From positions 1 to 8,245 of the forward strand of contig JAZNOQ010000138.1 in the NCBI GenBank assembly GCA_045589215.1: a stretch of 8,245 nucleotides of DNA. The letters are read 5' to 3'. The notes below the pieces were generated by a model. The model made no database searches. It was not told the DNA's origin and saw nothing but the letters and a program-made list of their open reading frames with translations. Positions within the stretch are counted from its first letter, which is position 1. Each line of letters starts with the position of its first letter. The translations under genes and the position numbers were made by a program. This stretch comes from JAZNOQ01 sp045589215. Its GTDB lineage: Bacteria > Bacillota > Clostridia > Oscillospirales > CAG-272. Shown piece after piece: positions 1 through 6,113 of this stretch.

Positions 1-813
1 GAAAGAAAGATCAACGTGCTTTCCATGAAGGTTCCCACCTTTGATATGGAAGAATACGCCGAGATGGAAAGGCTCATCGAAGAGAGCGGCATTACCTTCC
101 AGATCGAGCTGGAGCTCCATCACAACCCCGTAGTTATGAGAATGAAGGAGCTTGTGGCAAGCCGTGCGGTCGGTGAGACGGACGCCTTCAACGCAACGAA
201 TATCACCCTGTCTCCCGTGTGGGCTTTCCCATGGCAAGGCGTACCCGAGAAGAGCTACGGCAAGCGCGTTCCGATCAAGGAAGGCCACGAGAAGTTCCGT
301 GGCGGTGCGCTTTGTGACCACCCTCACATCTTCGACATGATCCGTGAGGTCACGCAGAGTGACTTTGACGTGATCTTTGCAAAGGTCGCTCCCAATATGC
401 GTCACGAGATCGAGGAGGAGGATATGCTCGCAGTCGTCGGACGCATGAAGAACGGCGTGATCTTCTCGCTTGACCCGAGCTGGTCGAGAGCAGAAAACCA
501 CCTGAAGGTTCCCGGTCCCGGCTGGGAGGTATTCCCCAAGCGTATGGAGGTCAACCTTGTGATCCACGGCACTGAGGGATCGATCCTGACCGACTGCTTC
601 GGTCCGAACACCTACCACAACGGCTCTCCCGAGAACAAGTACACCGTTCAGTACACCTACTTTGACGAGTGGGTCGGTCTGATCGACGAATTCGTCGAGT
701 GCATCGACACGAAGAAGACGCCGAAGATCAATCTCACCTGGCATAAGGATACGATCAAGGCAATGAACGCCGTTTACGAAAGCATCGCTACGGGCAAGGC
801 TGTCCGTCTGTAA
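1..813 (+). CDS. Gfo/Idh/MocA-family NAD(P)-dependent oxidoreductase, 5'-truncated by window edge
   Basis: The frame is open from base 1 to the TAA at 811-813, so the gene starts upstream. The first in-frame ATG (base 25) and upstream GTG/CTT codons lie inside the domain and are not the start. About 270 codons are visible. The N-terminal Rossmann NAD(P) domain, roughly 90-120 residues, is missing. Numbering from base 1, the first residues resemble the hinge after the Rossmann fold: V-L-S-M-K-V-P (6-12) sits where relatives have V-x-C-E-K-P, with K10 as the probable cofactor/substrate lysine. The catalytic-His region reads G-G-A-L-C-D-H-P-H-I-F-D (101-112), with H109 the likely catalytic His. 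The C-terminus, ending Y-E-S-I-A-T-G-K-A-V-R-L, is the normal family end, so the 3' side is complete. Family members oxidise or reduce sugars, inositols and their phosphates in the cytoplasm; the substrate here is unknown. The glycoside hydrolase gene follows after 34 nt, probably in the same operon. Confidence 0.88.
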   Translation, partial: ERKINVLSMKVPTFDMEEYAEMERLIEESGITFQIELELHHNPVVMRMKELVASRAVGETDAFNATNITLSPVWAFPWQGVPEKSYGKRVPIKEGHEKFRGGALCDHPHIFDMIREVTQSDFDVIFAKVAPNMRHEIEEEDMLAVVGRMKNGVIFSLDPSWSRAENHLKVPGPGWEVFPKRMEVNLVIHGTEGSILTDCFGPNTYHNGSPENKYTVQYTYFDEWVGLIDEFVECIDTKKTPKINLTWHKDTIKAMNAVYESIATGKAVRL

Positions 814-833
814 GATAGCGGAACAGCAAAGAG

Positions 834-840
834 AGAGAGG
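834..840 (+). promoter_or_regulatory. Ribosome binding site of the GH20 gene
   Basis: The purine run AGAGAGG, part of a GAGAGAGAGG stretch, ends 7 nt before the ATG at 848. The 34-nt gap to the preceding stop holds no promoter or terminator that I can see, which supports co-transcription with the upstream oxidoreductase gene. Confidence 0.6.
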
Positions 841-847
841 TACTGCT

Positions 848-2254
848 ATGATTTTTCTTCATACGCAAAACTATCAGAAAACCGAAGGCAGCTTCGTTTT
901 CTCGGGGAGGGTAGATGCGCTCGCGCATCCCTCCCTCAACAAAGACGTGATCAAGGAGTTCTGGGGTAACTTTACCTACGGTGCTTCTTCCCTTTCGATC
1001 TCTGAAACGGACGATTTCGTTTTCGCTTTTGGAAACGCCAAAAAGCTTCCGCTTGACGGTAACGCTTACAGCGTAAACGTAACGAAGGACGGTTTTTGCG
1101 TTTCTGCCGAAAATGAGAGCGATCTGATCGCAGGATTTATGACTCTTCTCGACCTTCTGAAGGCAACCGACCTTGAGGATGAGTCTCTCGCCGCAGAGCT
1201 TGACTGCTGCGAAATTCTCGAAACGCCGCTGGTCAAGAACAGAATGGTTCACTTCTGCATATTCCCCGAAACCGAGCTCTTTGAGCTACAGCGCTTTGTG
1301 CGCTTCTGCGGTGCGCTGAAGTACACGCACATCGTTCTCGAGTTCTGGGGTATGCTGAAATACGACTGTATGAAGGAGCTTGGATGGTCGCACGCCTTTA
1401 CGAAGGCTCAGGTGAGACCGATCATCAAGGAGGCAAACGATCTCGGTATGGAGGTCATCCCGATGTTCAACCATTGGGGACACGCCTCGGGACAAAGAGT
1501 TGCTCTCGGAAAGCACGTTGTGCTCGATCAAAACCCTGCGCTGATCTCCTATTTCACCGAGGACGGTTGGTGCTGGGACCTCAAAAAGCCTAAGGTAAGA
1601 CGTCTGCTTCGCGAGATCCGAAACGAGCTCATCGAGCTTTGCGGAGAAGGCGGATACTTCCACATCGGATGTGACGAGGCTTACAACTTCTCCTTCTCTG
1701 AAGCGGATATGCGTATGATCTGCGGCTTTATGAACGAGATCGAGGAGGAGCTGAGTCAGGTCGGTCGCCGTCTCATCATTTGGGGCGATATGTTTCTCTA
1801 CCGTTATCCCCATTATATCAACAAGGACAACTGCAACGCACGTTCGCCCGAGACCGAACAGTTTATGGTCGGACTTCTCGACAAGCGCATTCTGATCGCA
1901 GATTGGCATTACTCCGCGACCGAGGCACCCGTGGAATCCTACGAGGTGTTCAAGAAGGCAGGATTTGACAGCGTGATGTGTCCGTGGGACAAGGGCCTTA
2001 CACAGATGCTCGCAATAACAAGAACCATAAAGGAGCAGAAGCTCTTCGGTCTGATGCACACAACCTGGCACACCCTTGCTGCATCAACCGGCGTGCCGAT
2101 GGCTGCCCTTGCCGCAATCGAATGCTTCGAGGACTACGATTCTAAGAAAACGACCCGCATACGGACATACGCCTCGATGCTTTGGCGCAAGGTGTATCCG
2201 ATCCACGGTGTTTACGAGCGTGCCGGCTGGAAGACCACGCAGATCGAGCATTGA
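848..2254 (+). CDS. Family 20 glycoside hydrolase (beta-N-acetylhexosaminidase-like), cytoplasmic
   Basis: The 468-residue protein has no signal peptide or membrane segment, so it probably acts in the cytoplasm on an imported oligosaccharide or glycoside. Residues 1 to about 115 resemble the GH20 N-terminal alpha/beta domain, ending in a helix with D-L-I-A-G-F-M-T-L-L-D-L-L. A TIM barrel follows from about 125. The GH20 signature H-I-G-C-D-E spans residues 272-277; D276 and E277 should be the substrate-assisted catalytic pair, with E277 as acid/base. An indole wall is suggested by A-D-W-H-Y and H-T-T-W-H-T. Oddly, the usual E-x-D-x-P-G-H motif reads M-F-N-H-W-G-H (206-212), so the canonical Asp is N208. 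GH20 enzymes remove terminal beta-linked GlcNAc, GalNAc or related residues. The altered pocket makes the exact sugar uncertain. The start is set by the AGAGAGG site. The stop falls at the foot of the minus-strand terminator, and the gene converges on the AraC-family gene. Confidence 0.85.
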   Translation: MIFLHTQNYQKTEGSFVFSGRVDALAHPSLNKDVIKEFWGNFTYGASSLSISETDDFVFAFGNAKKLPLDGNAYSVNVTKDGFCVSAENESDLIAGFMTLLDLLKATDLEDESLAAELDCCEILETPLVKNRMVHFCIFPETELFELQRFVRFCGALKYTHIVLEFWGMLKYDCMKELGWSHAFTKAQVRPIIKEANDLGMEVIPMFNHWGHASGQRVALGKHVVLDQNPALISYFTEDGWCWDLKKPKVRRLLREIRNELIELCGEGGYFHIGCDEAYNFSFSEADMRMICGFMNEIEEELSQVGRRLIIWGDMFLYRYPHYINKDNCNARSPETEQFMVGLLDKRILIADWHYSATEAPVESYEVFKKAGFDSVMCPWDKGLTQMLAITRTIKEQKLFGLMHTTWHTLAASTGVPMAALAAIECFEDYDSKKTTRIRTYASMLWRKVYPIHGVYERAGWKTTQIEH

Positions 2255-2256
2255 TC

Positions 2257-2280
2257 AAAAAAAACGGCGGTTTCCGCCGT
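2257..2280 (-). terminator. Intrinsic terminator of the AraC-family gene
   Basis: Read on the minus strand, a 7-bp GC-rich hairpin ACGGCGG-AAA-CCGCCGT (2280-2264) is followed directly by a run of seven to eight T (2264-2257). This is a textbook rho-independent terminator for transcription coming from the regulator gene. It begins 2 nt beyond the stop codon of the convergent GH20 gene. Confidence 0.85.
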
Positions 2281-2293
2281 ACCATAAAATTCT

Positions 2294-2329
2294 TGAGGCT
2301 GAGTCACAAAAAGACTCAGCCTCATTTTT
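2294..2329 (+). terminator. Intrinsic terminator of the GH20 operon, possibly bidirectional
   Basis: There is a perfect 12-bp stem, TGAGGCTGAGTC (2294-2305) with GACTCAGCCTCA (2313-2324), around a 7-nt A-rich loop, followed by TTTTT (2325-2329). The T run reaches into the stop codon of the opposing regulator gene (2329-2331). On the minus strand the stem is followed by AGAATTTTAT, a weaker U tract, so it could also slow transcription from the other side. Confidence 0.85.
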
Positions 2330-3171
2330 CAGTCTGTAAAATCTCCAGGTCTCTTCCCCGTGATCGCTGTGAAGGTCTTATAGAAATTTGACGAGCTGGA
2401 AAAGCCGCATCGCTCTGCTACCTCGAGCTTTGTGATCTTTTCGTTTTTCAGCATATCGACGGCACGCTCGACGCGCTTGATCGAGATATATTCCCATAGG
2501 GATATACCGTTAAACTTCTTAAACACCGAGGAAAAATAGGTCGGTGAAAGGCAGGCAACGTCGGCAAGCTCCTTTAGTGTCAGCTTACTTTCGAGATTTT
2601 CCTGTATGTAGTCGATCGCAAGGCGAAGCCCGTGTGTGATGCTATCAGAGGCTTTCACGGATTTCGAATGATCGATGCAGGAGTAATTTCGTATGATGTG
2701 CGTAAGCATCATAAAAAGGACATAGCGGGCGGCAACGGCATAACACGGTTTCTTATCCCGAAGCTCTCGCTCGAGCTCAAGAAGTGATCCCCTGATCATC
2801 CCGTCCCTGTCCTCAAGTCGGTTTTCAAACGAGGCACTTCTTGACGTAAACAGACTAAGCAGCTCGGCGCTGTCCGAGCGTTCCCAAAGGAGATAGGGCT
2901 CAAACTGCACGTTCAGAAGCTCGAATTCCTCTGCGATCTCGGTGATACAGTGCTCCTCGTTGCTTCCGAAGAGGAAGGCGTCTCCCGCAGCAAAGCGGTA
3001 ATGCTTTCCGCGCACGGCATACGTCCCGCTGCCCGAAAGCACGACCGATATCTCACACTCGGTATGATGATGCGCCCGATAGGTACGATGTTGGGGGGGG
3101 AGACTCGAGCGATAGGAGCGAATTCCGCCGAATCTGCAATTGCCAAGCAAGGTATATTCATTGGTCCTCAT
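2329..3171 (-). CDS. AraC/XylS-family transcriptional regulator with N-terminal cupin domain
   Basis: The 280-residue protein has normal family length. The N-terminal half is an AraC-type cupin sensor: the H-H-H-T-E-C-E-I-S-V-V-L strand (34-45), then G-S-G-T-Y (47-51), G-D-A-F-L-F (63-68) and E-E-H (72-74), the pattern of a sugar- or acid-sugar-binding pocket. The C-terminal 100 residues hold the paired helix-turn-helix domain: the first HTH at about 197-229 and the second at about 245-275, with the I-T-K-L-E-V-A-E-R-C-G-F...F-Y-K-T-F signature and the R-P-G-D-F end typical of AraC proteins. The start ATG (3171-3169) is preceded by GGAGGA 3 nt upstream. The gene is divergent from the dehydratase operon and shares its promoter region, so it probably activates that operon, and perhaps itself, in response to an intermediate. 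A run of eight C on the coding strand (3100-3093, residues 24-26) is an unusual slippage-prone tract near the N-terminus. The ligand is unknown. Confidence 0.93.
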   Translation of the reverse strand: MRTNEYTLLGNCRFGGIRSYRSSLPPQHRTYRAHHHTECEISVVLSGSGTYAVRGKHYRFAAGDAFLFGSNEEHCITEIAEEFELLNVQFEPYLLWERSDSAELLSLFTSRSASFENRLEDRDGMIRGSLLELERELRDKKPCYAVAARYVLFMMLTHIIRNYSCIDHSKSVKASDSITHGLRLAIDYIQENLESKLTLKELADVACLSPTYFSSVFKKFNGISLWEYISIKRVERAVDMLKNEKITKLEVAERCGFSSSSNFYKTFTAITGKRPGDFTD

Positions 3172-3174
3172 ACG

Positions 3175-3180
3175 TCCTCC
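3175..3180 (-). promoter_or_regulatory. Ribosome binding site of the AraC-family gene
   Basis: Minus-strand GGAGGA lies 3 nt before the ATG at 3171. The spacing is short, but the match is strong, and no other in-frame start has a comparable site. Confidence 0.75.
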
Positions 3181-3222
3181 AAAAAAGCAAAATCGTAAAA
3201 TAGTGGAGAAAAAGCATAATAT

Positions 3223-3234
3223 TGTTCTTGAACA
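3223..3234. promoter_or_regulatory. Palindromic candidate operator TGTTC-TT-GAACA
   Basis: Perfect 5-bp inverted arms with a 2-bp centre overlap the -35 element (3228-3233) of the plus-strand promoter. A protein bound here would contact RNA polymerase at the dehydratase promoter. Palindromes are not the usual AraC-family site, which tends to be a direct repeat, so another repressor could be involved. Function is inferred from position only. Confidence 0.35.
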
Positions 3235-3256
3235 TCGCGCATTGATTTATTATAAT
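3228..3256 (+). promoter_or_regulatory. Sigma-A promoter of the dehydratase operon
   Basis: A -35 TTGAAC (3228-3233, 4 of 6 consensus bases) and a perfect -10 TATAAT (3251-3256) are separated by 17 bp. The predicted start is near 3263, giving a leader of about 29 nt that contains the AAGGAGG site. The imperfect -35 fits a promoter that needs an activator. Its -10 box overlaps that of the opposing promoter. Confidence 0.75.
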
Positions 3257-3282
3257 TATAGCATAGAAATTTAATTTGTCAA
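3255..3282 (-). promoter_or_regulatory. Consensus sigma-A promoter of the AraC-family gene
   Basis: On the minus strand there is a perfect -35 TTGACA (3282-3277), a 16-bp spacer and a perfect -10 TATAAT (3260-3255), with a TG extended -10 (ATGC just upstream of the -10). The predicted start is near 3248, giving a leader of about 77 nt. The -35 overlaps the first bases of the AAGGAGG site of the divergent dehydratase gene, and the -10 lies in the palindrome TATAATTATA shared with the plus-strand promoter. Confidence 0.8.
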
Positions 3283-3287
3283 GGAGG
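3281..3287 (+). promoter_or_regulatory. Ribosome binding site of the dehydratase gene
   Basis: AAGGAGG lies 4 nt before the ATG at 3292 and 10 nt before a second in-frame ATG at 3298. Both spacings are near the edge of the usual range, so the true start could be either codon; the proteins differ by two residues. Confidence 0.8.
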
Positions 3288-3291
3288 AAAC

Positions 3292-4662
3292 ATGACAATG
3301 AACATCAATGAAATGATTCAGGAAAACGTGAATTGCTGCTCGAACCCGTCCGAACTGAAAATAACGGATATTCGCGTAGCAAATATCACCGGCGCGCCGA
3401 AGCACTGCCCTCTTATTAAAATATATACCAACCAGGGCATCGTAGGCTACGGCGAGGTCAGAGATGCATCGAGTGCGACCTATGCGCTCATGCTCAAGTC
3501 CCGTCTCATCGGTGAGAACCCCTGCAACGTGGACAAGCTCTTCCGCCGTATCAAGCAGTTCGGCGGCCCCTCGAGACAGGGCGGCGGCGTCAGCGGCATC
3601 GAGATCGCACTTTGGGACCTCGCAGGCAAGGCTTGGGGCGTTCCGCTGTATCAGATGCTCGGCGGCAAGTTCCGTGACAAGGTTCGCGTATACGGCGACA
3701 CCGACGTCGACGGCAAGCATACCGGCACCGATGTGGGTAAGGCAATTCAGAAGCGTATCGATATGGGCTTCTCCATCGTTAAGATGGACCTCGGCATCGA
3801 GCTTCTCTATGACGAGCCCGGCACCCTCAACGCACCGCTCGGCATGCTTGAGGATATGCAGAAGTATTCGATGAAGGCGATCCAGCATCAGAGCGGATCG
3901 ATCGACATGGACATGATGCTCGGCAAGAACTACGAGGTCTTTACGATCCCCCACTATGCAACCGGTATCCGCATCACCGAGAAGGGTCTCGATATGCTCG
4001 AGGATTACGTAAAGCAGGTTCGTGACGTTGTCGGCTACGAGGTCCCGCTTGCGATCGACCACTTCGGTCACGTTGCGATCGAGGACTGCATCAAGTTTGC
4101 AAAGCGTCTTGAAAAGTACAACATCGCTTGGCTTGAGGACATTCAGCCCTGGCACCTGACCGATCACTACGTTCGTATCGCAGAAAACTGCAACGTTCCG
4201 CTTGCTACGGGCGAAGACATCTATCTCGCAGAGAACTTCCGTCCTCTCATGGAAAAGCACGGCGTTTCGCTCGTTCATCCCGACCTTCTCTCCATCGGCG
4301 GCGCTCTTGAGACCAAGAAGCTCGGCGATATGTGTGAGAAGTACGGTGTTGCTATGGCGATCCATATGGCAGAGAGCCCGATCGCTTGCATGGCAGCCGT
4401 TCACACTGCGGCGGCTATCCAGAACGTGCTTGCAGTCGAATTCCACTCGGTCGATATTCCCTGGTGGAACGATCTCGCAAACGGCATTGCAAATCCCCTC
4501 TTCAAGAACGGCTTCGTCGAGGTTCCGAACACGCCCGGTCTCGGCATCGAGTCGCTGAACGAGGAGCTGATCGCTCAGCATATGCATCCGAAGTATCCCG
4601 GTCAGTGGGAGCCCAGCACCCAGTGGGATAACGAATGGGCGAATGACCGTGAATGGAGCTGA
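3292..4662 (+). CDS. Enolase-superfamily (mandelate racemase subgroup) acid-sugar dehydratase
   Basis: The 456-residue protein starts its capping domain at L-K-I-T-D-I-R-V after about 20 extra N-terminal residues. In the barrel, the second-strand motif is K164-M-D166. The metal ligands are D256 (A-I-D-H-F-G-H), E282 (W-L-E-D) and E308 (T-G-E-D). A D331 (H-P-D-L-L-S-I-G-G) and H358 (A-I-H-M-A-E) pair forms the Asp-His general acid/base dyad of the mandelate racemase subgroup, and E383 sits on the last strand. Proteins with this set usually dehydrate aldonates or aldarates to 2-keto-3-deoxy acids in a Mg-dependent reaction. The protein is longer than the roughly 380-400 residues typical of relatives, mostly because of a segment of about 60 residues (near 170-228) between strands 2 and 3. 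As first gene of the operon with a lactonase-like, a dehydrogenase and an aldolase-like gene, a dehydratase role is favoured over a racemase. The substrate cannot be read from the sequence. Confidence 0.88.
   Translation: MTMNINEMIQENVNCCSNPSELKITDIRVANITGAPKHCPLIKIYTNQGIVGYGEVRDASSATYALMLKSRLIGENPCNVDKLFRRIKQFGGPSRQGGGVSGIEIALWDLAGKAWGVPLYQMLGGKFRDKVRVYGDTDVDGKHTGTDVGKAIQKRIDMGFSIVKMDLGIELLYDEPGTLNAPLGMLEDMQKYSMKAIQHQSGSIDMDMMLGKNYEVFTIPHYATGIRITEKGLDMLEDYVKQVRDVVGYEVPLAIDHFGHVAIEDCIKFAKRLEKYNIAWLEDIQPWHLTDHYVRIAENCNVPLATGEDIYLAENFRPLMEKHGVSLVHPDLLSIGGALETKKLGDMCEKYGVAMAIHMAESPIACMAAVHTAAAIQNVLAVEFHSVDIPWWNDLANGIANPLFKNGFVEVPNTPGLGIESLNEELIAQHMHPKYPGQWEPSTQWDNEWANDREWS
4655..4658 (+). promoter_or_regulatory. 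Ribosome binding site deciding the start of the MBL-fold hydrolase
   Basis: GGAG, inside the last codons of the dehydratase gene, lies 8 nt before the ATG at 4667. It supports this start over the in-frame ATG at 4643, which has no such site and would add eight residues before the family's usual first strand. Confidence 0.65.
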
Positions 4663-4666
4663 TCGT

Positions 4667-5362
4667 ATGTCGCTGAAAATACGTTGGCTCGGACAGAGCG
4701 GTTACCTCGTCAGCGACGGGGAGACCGAGCTCTGCATTGACCCATACCTTTCGAACGTGGTCGATCGAGTTGCAAAGCGCGGCCGTATGGTAGAGGCGCC
4801 GTTCACCCCCGATCAGCTGAAAAGCGACGCCGTGATCTGCACCCACGATCACCTCGACCACGTCGATATCGATGCGATCCCTCTGATGAACAAGGATATG
4901 CTCTTCCTTGCACCCTCGCACGCGGAGCCCACGCTCCGCTCGTGCGGCGTTGTACGCTACGAGCCCTTTGATCTCGGTGATACAAAGCGCATCGGTGCAT
5001 TTGAGCTTACGGCGGTCTATGCCGATCACAGCGTTCCCGCGATCGGTCTCATTCTCCGAAACGAGGGTGTCACCCTCTACTTCTCGGGCGACACCGAGTA
5101 TAGCGCTGAGCTTGAAAGGCTGAAGGAATTCGGCATTGACGTAATGTTCATCTGCATCAACGGAAAGCTCGGAAATATGAACGTGGAGGATGCCGCGCGT
5201 CTCACGCGTATCATCTCGCCGAAGGTGGGGATCCCGACGCACTACGGAATGTTTGAAAGCAATACGGAGGACCCGCAGGAATACGTTTCCCGCGTGCCTT
5301 CGGCTTACGTTCTCGAGCATAACAAAGAATACGACGTAAAGGAGATACTCGACCGTGTTTGA
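4667..5362 (+). CDS. UlaG-like metallo-beta-lactamase-fold hydrolase, probable sugar-lactone hydrolase
   Basis: From the preferred ATG the protein has 231 residues. It begins S-L-K-I-R-W-L-G-Q-S-G-Y with I-D-P-Y-L-S nearby, the opening typical of the UlaG/COG2220 branch. The metal-site motif T-H-D-H-L-D-H (59-65) supplies H60, H62, D64 and H65. Further probable ligands are H121 (A-D-H-S), D142 (S-G-D-T) and H192 (P-T-H-Y-G). E. coli UlaG is a manganese-dependent L-ascorbate-6-phosphate lactonase with a related T-N-D-H-N-D-H motif. By analogy and context, this enzyme could open an aldonolactone to the aldonate used by the dehydratase. The start is 4 nt after the dehydratase stop, and the end overlaps the dehydrogenase start by 8 nt, so translational coupling is likely. 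A different hydrolase activity cannot be excluded. Confidence 0.85.
   Translation: MSLKIRWLGQSGYLVSDGETELCIDPYLSNVVDRVAKRGRMVEAPFTPDQLKSDAVICTHDHLDHVDIDAIPLMNKDMLFLAPSHAEPTLRSCGVVRYEPFDLGDTKRIGAFELTAVYADHSVPAIGLILRNEGVTLYFSGDTEYSAELERLKEFGIDVMFICINGKLGNMNVEDAARLTRIISPKVGIPTHYGMFESNTEDPQEYVSRVPSAYVLEHNKEYDVKEILDRV
5341..5344 (+). promoter_or_regulatory. Ribosome binding site of the SDR gene
   Basis: GGAG, within AAAGGAGA at 5338-5345 inside the hydrolase gene, lies 10 nt before the GTG at 5355. It supports the non-ATG start. Confidence 0.65.
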
Positions 5363-6086
5363 TCTAACAGGAAAAAGGGCGCTTGTCACCGGCTCGACGC
5401 AAGGGATCGGACTTGACATTGCCCGCACGCTCGCAAAGCACGGTGCTACCGTGTACGTACACGGCGCACGAGACATCGAAAAGTGTAAAAAAGCAAGCGA
5501 AGAGATCCCGAACAGCATTCCCGTGACCACCGATCTGCTTCTCCCCAACGCCGCCGATCTCCTCTATGAAAAGACGGGGGATGTGGATATTCTCGTGCTT
5601 AACGCTTCCATTCAGTACAAAAGAAAATGGAACGAGTTTTCCTTCGAGGATTATGAGATCCAGATGAACTGCAACGTAAGATCGACCTACTTTATGATCA
5701 AAAAGTATGCAGAAGGGATGCAGAAGCGCGGATTTGGCAGAATCGTAACGCTTGGTAGCGTCAATCAGTACAATCAGCACCCCGAGCTGTCGCTTTACGG
5801 TGCTACGAAGGCGGCGCAGTACAAGATGGTGAAGAACTTTGCACCCGCGCTTGCACCCTACGGTGTGACGATCAACAACGTCGCTCCCGGTGCGATCGAA
5901 ACGCCCCGCAACGCAGACGTTTGTGCCGATCCCGAAAAGAAGGCGGCGGTAGAGGCTATGATCCCCGCAAGACGCTTTGGAGTTCCCGCGGATATCAGCC
6001 CCGCAGTTCTCCTTCTCTGCTCGGACGAGGGAGCGTATATGACAGGAAGCGAGATCGTCATCGACGGCGGATTGTCGCTAAGATAA
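5355..6086 (+). CDS. Short-chain dehydrogenase/reductase (classical SDR)
   Basis: The 243-residue protein has normal length for a classical SDR. It starts at GTG, overlapping the preceding gene by 8 nt. The nucleotide-binding motif is T-G-S-T-Q-G-I-G (12-19). The N-A-G motif is N-A-S (N83-S85). The catalytic residues are S135 (L-G-S-V-N-Q), Y148 and K152 (Y-G-A-T-K). P-G-A-I-E-T-P and the C-terminal G-S-E-I-V-I-D-G-G are standard SDR features. R39 after the second strand (H-G-A-R-D) may favour NADP(H), but this is tentative. The enzyme probably oxidises a sugar to a lactone, or a 2-keto-3-deoxy acid to a diketo acid, as SDRs do in the non-phosphorylating fucose and rhamnose routes. It sits between the lactonase-like gene and the aldolase-like gene; the next start is 27 nt downstream. 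Substrate inferred from neighbours only. Confidence 0.9.
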   Translation: MFDLTGKRALVTGSTQGIGLDIARTLAKHGATVYVHGARDIEKCKKASEEIPNSIPVTTDLLLPNAADLLYEKTGDVDILVLNASIQYKRKWNEFSFEDYEIQMNCNVRSTYFMIKKYAEGMQKRGFGRIVTLGSVNQYNQHPELSLYGATKAAQYKMVKNFAPALAPYGVTINNVAPGAIETPRNADVCADPEKKAAVEAMIPARRFGVPADISPAVLLLCSDEGAYMTGSEIVIDGGLSLR

Positions 6087-6100
6087 AATAAGGAACATTA

Positions 6101-6106
6101 AAGGAG
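6101..6106 (+). promoter_or_regulatory. Ribosome binding site of the RraA-like gene
   Basis: AAGGAG lies 7 nt before the ATG at 6114, an optimal arrangement. The 27-nt gap after the SDR stop contains no terminator or promoter. Confidence 0.8.
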
Positions 6107-6113
6107 AAACATC

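Noticed and set aside
1286..2071. 261-codon minus-strand frame opposite the GH20 gene
   Set aside because: It has no ribosome site or recognisable domain, and the plus strand carries the GH20 signature.
3227..3246. Possible CcpA catabolite-response (cre) site in the divergent promoter region
   Set aside because: The bases around the central CG do not keep the TG-N-AA-N-CG pattern closely enough to support it.
3271..4587. 438-codon minus-strand reading frame opposite the dehydratase gene
   Set aside because: It is a shadow of the strong plus-strand gene, whose codon choice avoids the complements of stop codons. It matches no recognisable family, while the plus frame has complete enolase-superfamily motifs.
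4643..4666. Upstream ATG extending the MBL-fold hydrolase by eight residues
   Set aside because: There is no Shine-Dalgarno-like sequence in front, and the extension overlaps the dehydratase gene. The ATG at 4667 has GGAG 8 nt upstream and begins at the family's usual first strand.
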